Shown one piece after another: positions 8,042-13,426 of a stretch of DNA of 16,751 nt (position 1 is its first letter; each line of letters starts with the position of its first letter). A model generated the notes under the pieces. It searched no databases. It saw only the letters and a program-made list of their open reading frames with translations, and was not told the DNA's origin. The translations under genes and the position numbers were made by a program. The DNA is taken from contig LKMM01000020.1 in the NCBI GenBank assembly GCA_001563885.1, positions 1 through 16,751 on the forward strand, given 5' to 3'. This stretch comes from Natrialbaceae archaeon B1-Br10_E2g27 (GTDB lineage: Archaea; Halobacteriota; Halobacteria; Halobacteriales; Natrialbaceae).

Positions 8042-8060
8042 ATCGTATACCGCGATATGA
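8042..8060. repeat. AT-rich palindrome-like element, copy A
   Basis: ATCGTATACCGCGATATGA lies in the 138-nt gap between two converging genes, where no promoter for a flanking gene is expected. Its core, TATACCGCGATATGA (8046-8060), resembles the elements at 9538-9554 and 10802-10817. The nearby CCCTATAAA (8034-8042) adds to the AT-rich patch. It could be a regulator site, a terminator part or a dispersed repeat. Confidence 0.4.
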
Positions 8061-8076
8061 AATCGACGCGTCCGAC

Positions 8077-8460
8077 CTAAGACGACTGGCGGTCGGGCAC
8101 GATATCCGAAAACGACAGCTCCTCGAGTACCGACAGCACGTCGACCTGATCTGACGATTCGTCGACCCGATCGTGGATACGGTGCATACACTCGAGGAGA
8201 CCGTCGACGGCCGCCTCGCGGGTCGAGACGCGGCCAACGAGATCGGTAATCGATCGGTCCCCGAGGAAGTACCGACAGTGCAACTCCCAGCACGAGCCCA
8301 GTCCGAGCGTCGGATGGCTCCGGTCGGCCGCGGTTCGATCCGCAATAACTTCGACCGGTGGCTGGCTGTGACGGTAGGCGAATCGACCGTCACAACGCTC
8401 GGTCGGACACCATCCCGGCGGGAGCGCCTCTCGCGGGATGGGTGGCTGATCAGTAGGCAT
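8077..8460 (-). CDS. Hypothetical cysteine-containing haloarchaeal protein
   Basis: I do not recognise this 127-residue protein. The N-terminal half has two CX4C pairs: C18/C23 in GWCPTERC and C57/C62 in GSCWELHC, plus a lone C91. Histidines H31, H49 and H61 lie close by, so a structural zinc or other metal site is possible. The second half is predicted mainly helical (about residues 68-95 and 104-117) and acidic. There is no signal peptide or membrane segment, so it is probably cytoplasmic. Its ATG at 8460 faces the DUF5783 gene across a 129-nt divergent gap. An AT-rich stretch at 8518-8528 (GTATTATTAAC on its own strand) could be its promoter if the message has a leader of about 30 nt. It is kept as a gene because of its haloarchaeal acidic composition and clean frame; the function is unknown. 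Confidence 0.7.
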   Translation of the reverse strand: MPTDQPPIPREALPPGWCPTERCDGRFAYRHSQPPVEVIADRTAADRSHPTLGLGSCWELHCRYFLGDRSITDLVGRVSTREAAVDGLLECMHRIHDRVDESSDQVDVLSVLEELSFSDIVPDRQSS

Positions 8461-8560
8461 GCAGATGGTGATGGGAGCGTCCGGCGAGTGGGAGTTCCGC
8501 TTGCGTACGCATCGTCCGTTAATAATACCGTTGTCGGCCGGTCAGGTTCAATCGTCCGAC

Positions 8561-8566
8561 TTTTGT
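8561..8566 (+). promoter_or_regulatory. Candidate box A of DUF5783 gene
   Basis: TTTTGT lies 24-29 nt before the ATG at 8590, the distance expected for a leaderless haloarchaeal transcript. The box is weak, so this is an assignment by position. Confidence 0.3.
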
Positions 8567-8589
8567 CGTCGCTACCCGTTCGCTCGAGT

Positions 8590-8907
8590 ATGGCCGACTT
8601 CGATCCCGAACAGTTCGAGGACAAATACGTCCACTACTTCCCCGAACTCCAGCAGGCATATAAAAACGCCTTCAACCGGATGAACGACCGCTACGATTCC
8701 GAACTCGTCCACGCAATCGACCAGCAGGTGTTAAACGAAAGCGAACCGTTCTACGAGGGCGACGGTGTGTTTCGAATCGAACTTCCGGACGATCCGTATG
8801 GCCGACTCTCGGGCGTCATCGTCGAGGAAGACCGATTCGAGTCGGTCCTCGAGACCCACATCGAAGAAATCGAAACCGAACTCCGGCGGATATTCGGCTT
8901 CGCCTGA
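8590..8907 (+). CDS. DUF5783 family protein
   Basis: This is a small acidic 105-residue protein that I recognise as the haloarchaeal DUF5783 family, of unknown function. Its highly conserved-looking N-terminal half reads MADFDPEQFEDKYVHYFPELQ and continues through NAFNRMNDRYDSELVHAIDQQVL. The rest is GDGVFRIELPDDP and a C-terminal amphipathic helix ending IFGFA. There are no cysteines, membrane segments or catalytic motifs. The start at 8590 is certain in family terms, although the frame is open far upstream. The stop codon TGA (8905-8907) overlaps the first bases of a large inverted repeat. The NifU-like gene follows on the same strand but has its own promoter. Confidence 0.87.
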   Translation: MADFDPEQFEDKYVHYFPELQQAYKNAFNRMNDRYDSELVHAIDQQVLNESEPFYEGDGVFRIELPDDPYGRLSGVIVEEDRFESVLETHIEEIETELRRIFGFA

Positions 8908-8977
8908 TACTGTTGGAACCGATTCTCGCCGCCCCGGGATGGCGAGAATTTCACAATAGTTCCGTTCAGTAGTATCA
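8905..8977. repeat. Large nested inverted repeat (hairpin or MITE-like)
   Basis: Three pairs of arms are nested. GATACT (8906-8911) pairs with AGTATC (8971-8976), GGAAC (8915-8919) with GTTCC (8959-8963), and ATTCTCGCC (8922-8930) with GGCGAGAAT (8941-8949), around a 10-nt loop containing CCCGGG. The arms differ in length, so the stem would carry bulges. It begins in the stop codon of the DUF5783 gene, so it may act as that gene's terminator or RNA 3' end; alternatively it is a small mobile-element remnant with imperfect terminal inverted repeats (TGATACTGTTG against TGATACTACTG). Confidence 0.55.
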
Positions 8978-9032
8978 GCAGTATGGACCGACCATCGGCG
9001 GACGTACGGGCCACCGAATGGGTTGACGGAAG

Positions 9033-9038
9033 CTTTAG
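9033..9038 (+). promoter_or_regulatory. Box A of NifU-like gene
   Basis: CTTTAG lies 26-31 nt before the ATG at 9064, and there is no Shine-Dalgarno sequence in between, which fits a leaderless transcript. This position also argues against the in-frame upstream ATG at 8983, because the promoter would then lie inside the gene. Confidence 0.45.
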
Positions 9039-9063
9039 GGGCTCGGACCCCCAACCTGTGTCC

Positions 9064-9420
9064 ATGAGCACCGAAACTCAGGATGGAGACGACCTAGAGG
9101 AGCGAATAACGAACTTCCTCCGTCGGAACTTTCCACAGATTCAGATGCACGGCGGCAGTGCAGCGATTCAGGGCATCGACCGCGAAAGCGGCGAGGTCAC
9201 GATTGCACTCGGCGGTGCCTGCAGCGGCTGTGGCATCTCGCCGATGACCATCCAGGCGATCAAAAGCCGAATGGTCAAAGAGATTCCCGAGATCAACAAA
9301 GTCAACGCCCACACTGGCGGTGGCGGTGGTGGTGGCGACATGGGCGGTATGAGTCCATCTTTCCCCGGCGAAACCGTCGACGACGGTGAAGAAGACGAAG
9401 GTCCCGAAGCACCGTTCTAA
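9064..9420 (+). CDS. NifU C-terminal-domain Fe-S carrier protein (Nfu type)
   Basis: This is a 118-residue NifU C-terminal-domain protein, which binds a [4Fe-4S] cluster and passes it to target enzymes. The N-terminal helix (LEERITNFLRRNFPQIQMHGG), the strands QGIDRESGEVTIALGG, and the cluster cysteines C53 and C56 in GACSGCGISPMTI are clear. A run of glycines and methionines (about residues 82-95) and an acidic tail follow the folded domain. The start at 9064 is chosen because the family begins just before the first helix and a box A sits 26-31 nt upstream; the ATG at 8983 would add 27 unrelated residues. It has no isc or suf neighbours here, so it works as a stand-alone carrier gene. Confidence 0.92.
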   Translation: MSTETQDGDDLEERITNFLRRNFPQIQMHGGSAAIQGIDRESGEVTIALGGACSGCGISPMTIQAIKSRMVKEIPEINKVNAHTGGGGGGGDMGGMSPSFPGETVDDGEEDEGPEAPF

Positions 9421-9443
9421 CTCGGTCAACGTTCGATACTGGC

Positions 9444-9448
9444 TTTTT
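9444..9448 (+). terminator. Oligo-T stretch after NifU-like gene
   Basis: TTTTT occurs 24 nt after the NifU-like stop in GC-rich sequence. Archaeal RNA polymerase stops at U-rich stretches without needing a hairpin, so this is a plausible terminator. Five T residues is short. Confidence 0.3.
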
Positions 9449-9537
9449 CGAGGTGTCTCCCCGTCTACTGCTCGAGTAGCGGCCGCGCTGTGTTCGAACC
9501 GCGTTCTCGCGCCGATCCGAAATCGCTGAACAAATTT

Positions 9538-9554
9538 TATATCGCGATATATGA
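9538..9554. repeat. AT-rich palindrome element, copy B
   Basis: TATATCGCGATATA (9538-9551) is a perfect 14-bp palindrome followed by TGA, inside the 222-nt gap between the ends of the NifU-like gene and panE. The core matches the elements at 8046-8060 and 10802-10817. Perfect symmetry suggests a site for a dimeric DNA-binding protein, but a box A role for a short unannotated transcript cannot be excluded. Confidence 0.5.
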
Positions 9555-9612
9555 TTTACAAGGTTGGGACAACCGTTCGAATACGGAACGCGACAGCGCT
9601 GTGAACCTGCTG

Positions 9613-9626
9613 CTCTGGGCCCAGAG
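9613..9626. repeat. 14-bp perfect palindrome before the panE stop
   Basis: CTCTGGGCCCAGAG is perfectly self-complementary and lies 17 nt beyond the panE stop codon on panE's 3' side. It could fold into a short hairpin in the panE mRNA tail. There is no T-run beside it, so a terminator role is unproven. Confidence 0.35.
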
Positions 9627-9642
9627 TAACCACAAACCAATC

Positions 9643-10536
9643 TCACTCGAGTCTGCGTTCCCACGACCGCACGAGCGCAGTGAGCGTTCGGTTGGTCGCC
9701 ACCGCGACACCCTCCGCTGTGGCCTGGTCGACGACATAGCCGTTTATGGCGTCGATTTCGGTCCGCCGGCCTGCAAGCATATCCTGGCGCATCGACGAGA
9801 TATTCGCCGCCGTTTCGCGGGCAACGCGGTCGGTCGCCTCGAGGGCGTCTCGGTCGGACAGCGAGACGCCACAGGCTCGGGCGACACAGGCCGTCTCTCG
9901 AGCAGCAGCCCGAGCAAGCGTGGCGGCAGGTTCCTCGAGGATGGCTCCGTTATCGACGTCGGCAAGCGCCGTGACGGGATTGATCGCTGCGTTGACCGCG
10001 AGTTTGCGCCACAGCCGTCGGGGCATCTCCTCGGTGACGGTCGTCTCGAGACCACCACGTTCGAGTGCCCTGCCGATTCGGTCGGCACGCTGGGAACGGC
10101 CGCCGTCGCGTGGGCCGATGATGAGTTGGCCGCGGCCGGTACACTCGACAACTCCAGGTTCGCGACGGATCGCACCGTAGGTCGCCGTCCCCGCAAGAAC
10201 GGGGGCCTCGAGGGTCGCAGCCAACTGCTCTTCATTGCCCATTCCGTTCTGAAGCGAGCAGACGGCCTCAAACTGCCCCGTCGAGAGGCAAGAAACGGCT
10301 TCGGGCGTATCGTACGATTTGACCGTGAGGAGTGCCAGATCGGCCTCGAGATTTCGGCCATCGGTCGTCACGGTCGGTGAGACCGCCCGGTCGAACTTCC
10401 CGTCGATAGTGAGTCCATCGGTTCGAACGGCGTCGGCGTGGTCGCCTCGAGCGACGAGCGTAACCTCGTGTTCGCTCGCGAGCACTCCCCCGAGGAGACT
10501 GCCGAGACTGCCGGCCCCGAAGACGACGATGTCCAT
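9643..10536 (-). CDS. panE: 2-dehydropantoate 2-reductase (ketopantoate reductase)
   Basis: PanE reduces ketopantoate to pantoate with NAD(P)H on the way to coenzyme A. The 297-residue product starts with the Rossmann loop FGAGSLGS (GAGSLG at residues 7-12). It then shows LLTVKSYDT and LQNGMGNEE, the catalytic lysine K178 with N182 and N186 in LWRKLAVNAAINPVTAL, and a C-terminal helical domain with SSMRQDML and GRRTEIDAINGYV. These residues match K176, N180 and N184 of the E. coli enzyme. The ATG at 10536 puts the Rossmann motif at the very N-terminus as is normal; the open frame before it (to 10566) adds ten residues without support. It is transcribed alone on the minus strand, converging with the NifU-like gene. 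Confidence 0.93.
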   Translation of the reverse strand: MDIVVFGAGSLGSLLGGVLASEHEVTLVARGDHADAVRTDGLTIDGKFDRAVSPTVTTDGRNLEADLALLTVKSYDTPEAVSCLSTGQFEAVCSLQNGMGNEEQLAATLEAPVLAGTATYGAIRREPGVVECTGRGQLIIGPRDGGRSQRADRIGRALERGGLETTVTEEMPRRLWRKLAVNAAINPVTALADVDNGAILEEPAATLARAAARETACVARACGVSLSDRDALEATDRVARETAANISSMRQDMLAGRRTEIDAINGYVVDQATAEGVAVATNRTLTALVRSWERRLE

Positions 10537-10640
10537 GCTAGCTGGGAGTGGACACGGCACAGACAAATCGGTATCGCCGGTCCGTCATCCTGTCAGATCC
10601 CACCGACATCATAGGACACCAATCGCGGTGAGTCTTCACT

Positions 10641-10792
10641 CCAGTGGTATACTCCTCGCGTTCGGCCCCACACGAGCAGTTCTCGGGCAGGGTATCCTCG
10701 AGGTCCCCATCCCGTCACACTCCAGACAGCGCCACAGGGGAGTGTCGCCGACGTTTTTGCTCGAGCGGCAGTGAGGGCTCTTCGGTGGCCAT
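10641..10792 (-). pseudogene. Remnant of a rubredoxin-like zinc-ribbon protein
   Basis: Read on the minus strand from an ATG at 10792, the sequence gives MATEEPSLPLEQK and then reaches a stop after 25 codons. In the next frame it gives WRCLECDGMG (from 10734). Back in the first frame it gives DLEDTLPENCSCGA and EREEYTTG. Together these read as the start and the C-terminal two-knuckle zinc ribbon of a small haloarchaeal rubredoxin-like protein (DUF7130-like, from memory), with the middle deleted, two compensating frameshifts, and the second knuckle damaged (CSC in place of CxxC). The upstream AT-rich element at 10798-10819 would be its old promoter. It is called a pseudogene because no single frame contains the conserved parts. 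Confidence 0.5.
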
Positions 10793-10797
10793 AATAT

Positions 10798-10819
10798 ATC
10801 GTATACGGCTATATTGAAT
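10798..10819. repeat. AT-rich palindrome-like element, copy C
   Basis: ATCGTATACGGCTATATTGA shares ATCGTATAC and the general shape with copy A (8042-8060), and TATA-centre-ATAT-TGA with copy B (9538-9554). Unlike A and B it lies in a divergent gap, just before the start of the decayed zinc-ribbon gene and about 115-135 nt before nosL. It could be a promoter or operator for either strand. Confidence 0.4.
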
Positions 10820-10932
10820 TGGACATGCCGACAGACTCCGGGGTCGAATCCGGTTTGAGCGCAGCCTCTTTGTCGGTGGGTTTCGGCGATTGCACCAAAT
10901 CAGTCATACCATTGGTCTCCAAACCAGGGAAC

Positions 10933-11532
10933 ATGGTCGAACACTCGGTGTGGGAATCCGATCGACTCACGCGACGAACGGTACTGGCTGGAACCGCAGT
11001 TGGAGGCATCGGCGTGCTTGCGGGCTGTCTGGGAGAGGAAAACGGGGACACAGACGCTCCAGATCCTATAACGATCGAAGACGGCCAGCGCTGTGACCAC
11101 TGTACGATGGCAATCACCGACTATCCGGGCCCGGTTGGACAGGCGTTCTACGACGAGCCAGCGGAGTTGCTAGAGGGCGACGAGGATAGACCCGCCCAGT
11201 TTTGCAGCGCGCTTTGTACCTATACGTTTAGCTTCGAAAACGAATCGACGGCCGAACCAATCGCAGTCTACCTGACCGACTACTCGAGCGTCGACTACGA
11301 TGTCGACGATAGCGACGAACCCGAGATCACCAGCCACGAGGAAGCAGAAGCGTTCGCTCCGGCGGAGGATCTCCTGCAGGTCGCAGACAGCGAGGTGTAC
11401 GGAGCGATGGGGGGTGCACTCGTCGGGTTCAGCGACGACGACGATGCGACGACGTTTGTCGATGCACACGGCGGCGAGACCTACGCCCACGAGGACGTCG
11501 ACTCGGAACTGATCATGTCACTCATGAACTGA
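10933..11532 (+). CDS. nosL: NosL family copper-binding lipoprotein
   Basis: NosL is an outer-surface copper chaperone that in denitrifiers hands Cu(I) to the NosDFY complex for assembly of nitrous oxide reductase. The 199-residue product has a Tat-type lipoprotein signal (RR at 14-15, hydrophobic stretch 17-30, lipobox LAGC with C32), an acidic linker, then the NosL copper motif C54-x2-C57-x-M59 (CDHCTM). Next come a second cysteine pair (C91, C95 in FCSALC), and the C-terminal YGAMGGALVGF and DAHGGETY regions typical of NosL. The ATG at 10933 is chosen because it places the twin arginines near residue 14; the ATG at 10825 would put them near residue 50. It points toward nosY-nosF-nosD, which read on the opposite strand, so coordinated expression would need separate promoters. 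Confidence 0.88.
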   Translation: MVEHSVWESDRLTRRTVLAGTAVGGIGVLAGCLGEENGDTDAPDPITIEDGQRCDHCTMAITDYPGPVGQAFYDEPAELLEGDEDRPAQFCSALCTYTFSFENESTAEPIAVYLTDYSSVDYDVDDSDEPEITSHEEAEAFAPAEDLLQVADSEVYGAMGGALVGFSDDDDATTFVDAHGGETYAHEDVDSELIMSLMN

Positions 11533-11590
11533 TGAGGATGGATCGATCCGAGACAATAGCTACTTGCGCTGGTGACCACTGAGGATACGT

Positions 11591-11728
11591 ATGATACACG
11601 AATCGCTCCCACAGCTTATCCCTGGAGTGCTTGCGGGTGCGTCGCCGTGGACGTACGCGGCTATCGGGATTGGAACGGTGGTCGTCCTGATCGTTTTCGC
11701 GCTTGTACTCGTCGAGTTTCTCGAGTAA
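11591..11728 (+). CDS. Small single-helix membrane protein in the Nos module
   Basis: This is a 45-residue open frame, too short for usual gene calling. It starts MIHESLPQLIPG, continues with a short turn (AGASPWTYA) and one strong membrane helix at about residues 23-42 (rich in I, V, L, A and F), and ends FLE. GAGG (11581-11584), 6 nt before the ATG, is a fair ribosome binding site. It lies 58 nt after nosL on the same strand, and its stop is only 37 nt from the end of the converging nosY, so the space is fully used by this frame. It has no cysteine or methionine copper motif. It may be a small partner of NosL or NosDFY. Function unknown; the coding call rests on composition, ribosome site and packing. 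Confidence 0.6.
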   Translation: MIHESLPQLIPGVLAGASPWTYAAIGIGTVVVLIVFALVLVEFLE

Positions 11729-11765
11729 GTCGTCAGCTCCTCGAGTGGGCAAGACAGCCGGCTTC

Positions 11766-12611
11766 TTACCGACCGACGGCCCAGACGGCGACGGCGAGTG
11801 AGCCAACTCCCCAGACGAGCAAGCCGAGGACACTCGCGAGGGGTGTGGCGGTCTGTGGACCGGTGCCGGCGGCTGTGACGACGATCGTTTCGAAGACGAG
11901 CCCGCGGTAGGCGCTAAGTGGACTGACCGCGAGTGACTCTGCCAGCATCGACTCGGACACGATGCCAGCATCGAGCCCGTAGATCAGCGCCAGGTCCAGG
12001 CCGACCAGTACGGCGACGAGCGCAACCACAGCCAGCGCGAGGACGCTCCGGGTGGTGTTTGCAAGCGCCGAGATGGCGAGGGCAACGGCGAGAACGACCA
12101 GGGCAAACAGGGCTGTCACGACGACGAATCGGACGAACAAAAGCGGCGAGTCCGCGCCGGCATGAGAGGCGTAGCGTCCGAAAGGGTCCTCGCGAGCAAC
12201 GGCAACGAGGGCACCGACGTACGCAAGCGGGATGAGGACGGCCCCAAGCAGGCCAATCGCCCGCCCTGCGTAGATACCGGCGACGAGTTCTCGGGCCTCG
12301 AGCGGGTAGGTTTCGAAGACGTCGAGTTCGCCACGGTTGCCGTCGGCGAGGATTGCTCGATAGCCAAAAGCGATGGCGACGATGGGAACGAGAAGTTCGA
12401 TCGGCGTCAGCAGATCGACGATGGTCGGAACGTAGCCGGCGCGTGCCCCGCCGCCAACCCACGCGAGCCCGAGAAACGCGATCACGAGAACGAGGCCAAG
12501 AAACAGGAAGGTCCGGGTTCTGGCGACGGTCCTGAGTTCCCGGACGAACACGCTCCGAACGCGGTCGCTCGTGGTCGATCCCGGAACGTCGGTGCTCGTC
12601 GCGGTGCTCAC
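11766..12611 (-). CDS. nosY: NosY-type ABC transporter permease
   Basis: This is the membrane subunit of the NosDFY ABC complex. The 281-residue product has a cytoplasmic N-terminus and about six membrane helices (roughly 36-55, 68-86, 113-135, 157-182, 187-212 and 255-278). The family-type features are FVRELRTVARTRTF before helix 1 and a coupling segment DGNRGELDVFETYPLEARELVAGI after helix 2. The start is a GTG at 12611, supported by a 4-nt GTGA overlap with the nosF stop; no other start lies near the N-terminus. It is the last gene of nosD-nosF-nosY. In studied systems the complex uses ATP to work on NosD and its copper or sulfur cargo outside the membrane. Confidence 0.88.
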   Translation of the reverse strand: MSTATSTDVPGSTTSDRVRSVFVRELRTVARTRTFLFLGLVLVIAFLGLAWVGGGARAGYVPTIVDLLTPIELLVPIVAIAFGYRAILADGNRGELDVFETYPLEARELVAGIYAGRAIGLLGAVLIPLAYVGALVAVAREDPFGRYASHAGADSPLLFVRFVVVTALFALVVLAVALAISALANTTRSVLALAVVALVAVLVGLDLALIYGLDAGIVSESMLAESLAVSPLSAYRGLVFETIVVTAAGTGPQTATPLASVLGLLVWGVGSLAVAVWAVGR

Positions 12612-13426
12612 GAACGCTCACCCCGAACGGAGACGGTGTGGAGATCACCCGCGATCGACTGCTCGTAGACAGCCCGGAGAGAGTCGACCTCGAGGGTCTC
12701 CTGGAGTGTCGCCGGCGAGCCGCGCCGACAGATCGTGCCGTCATCGAGCAACAACACGTGATCTGCGGTTCGTTCGACGAGGCCGAGATCGTGTGAACTC
12801 AACAGGACGGCGGTTCCCGAGGCCGCGAGTTCGCCGGCGATGTCGAAGACATGCCCTCGCATCCCTGGATCGAGCCCGGAGGCTGGTTCGTCGAGGACGA
12901 TCACCGGCGGGTCGCCGATAGTCGCCTGAGCGATGCCGACCAGCCTGGTCATCCCGCCGGAAAGCGCCTCGACCTGCCGGCCAGCCGCCGCCTCGAGCCC
13001 GACGAGTTCGAGGCGTTCGAGTGCTTTCTCGCGATCTTCGCCGACGAGAGAGGCATAGAATTCGAGCGTCTCGAGGACGGTAAAGCCGGGCCGAAACGAT
13101 GGCCGCTGGGGAAGATAGCCAATTTGACGGGATGTCTCGGGGCCCAGATACTCGACGGTGCCGCCGGTCGGTGCCGAGAGACCCGCAAGCGTACACAACA
13201 GTGTCGTCTTACCGGTGCCGTTGGGGCCGATCAACGCCGTGACGGTTCCACGATCGATCGTGGCCGAGACTGACTCGAGGACCTCGACATCGCCGTAGGA
13301 GACGGCCACGTTGGTCGCCTCGAGCAACGGGCGTGTGTCGGGTTGGGTCTCCGTGTTGGTCTCGGTATCCGTGTCGGTTGTCGATTGATCCGTCTGAGAG
13401 CGTGGGTGGCGAGTGTGTGTCGTCAT
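12608..13426 (-). CDS. nosF: NosF-type ABC transporter ATP-binding protein
   Basis: This is the ATPase subunit that powers NosDFY. The 272-residue product carries all ABC elements: Walker A GPNGTGKTT (residues 67-75, K73), a Q-loop at GYLPQRP, the signature LSGGM, Walker B VIVLDEPASGLDP and the switch histidine in LLSSHD. The first 33 residues are a threonine- and acid-rich tail (TDTDTETNTETQ region) that is absent from bacterial NosF and probably disordered. The ATG at 13426 overlaps the nosD stop by 4 nt (ATGA); the longer frame, up to 13507, lies inside nosD and is discarded. Without the nosD neighbour it would be called a generic CcmA-type ABC ATPase. Confidence 0.92.
   Translation of the reverse strand: MTTHTRHPRSQTDQSTTDTDTETNTETQPDTRPLLEATNVAVSYGDVEVLESVSATIDRGTVTALIGPNGTGKTTLLCTLAGLSAPTGGTVEYLGPETSRQIGYLPQRPSFRPGFTVLETLEFYASLVGEDREKALERLELVGLEAAAGRQVEALSGGMTRLVGIAQATIGDPPVIVLDEPASGLDPGMRGHVFDIAGELAASGTAVLLSSHDLGLVERTADHVLLLDDGTICRRGSPATLQETLEVDSLRAVYEQSIAGDLHTVSVRGERS

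Larger units (their letters stand above)
10537..10932. other. 396-nt gap between panE and nosL
   Basis: This divergent gap holds a decayed minus-strand zinc-ribbon gene (10641-10792) and an AT-rich palindrome-like element (10798-10819). It also holds an open stretch in the nosL frame from an ATG at 10825, which would give NosL a 36-residue extension before its signal sequence. I see no RNA gene. No clear box A lies 25-30 nt before the chosen nosL start. Confidence 0.5.

Noticed and set aside
9490..10380. 296-residue plus-strand frame opposite panE
   Set aside because: panE on the minus strand has the Rossmann loop and the Lys/Asn catalytic set; the plus-strand frame matches nothing and begins in intergenic DNA.
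10825..10932. Longer NosL starting at ATG 10825
   Set aside because: It would place the twin-arginine signal about 50 residues from the N-terminus, which is not normal for a Tat lipoprotein.
13330..13400. Threonine/acid-rich near-repeat (TDTDTETNTETQ region) in nosF as a possible DNA repeat
   Set aside because: It is a low-complexity protein tail with variable codons rather than a true tandem repeat array.
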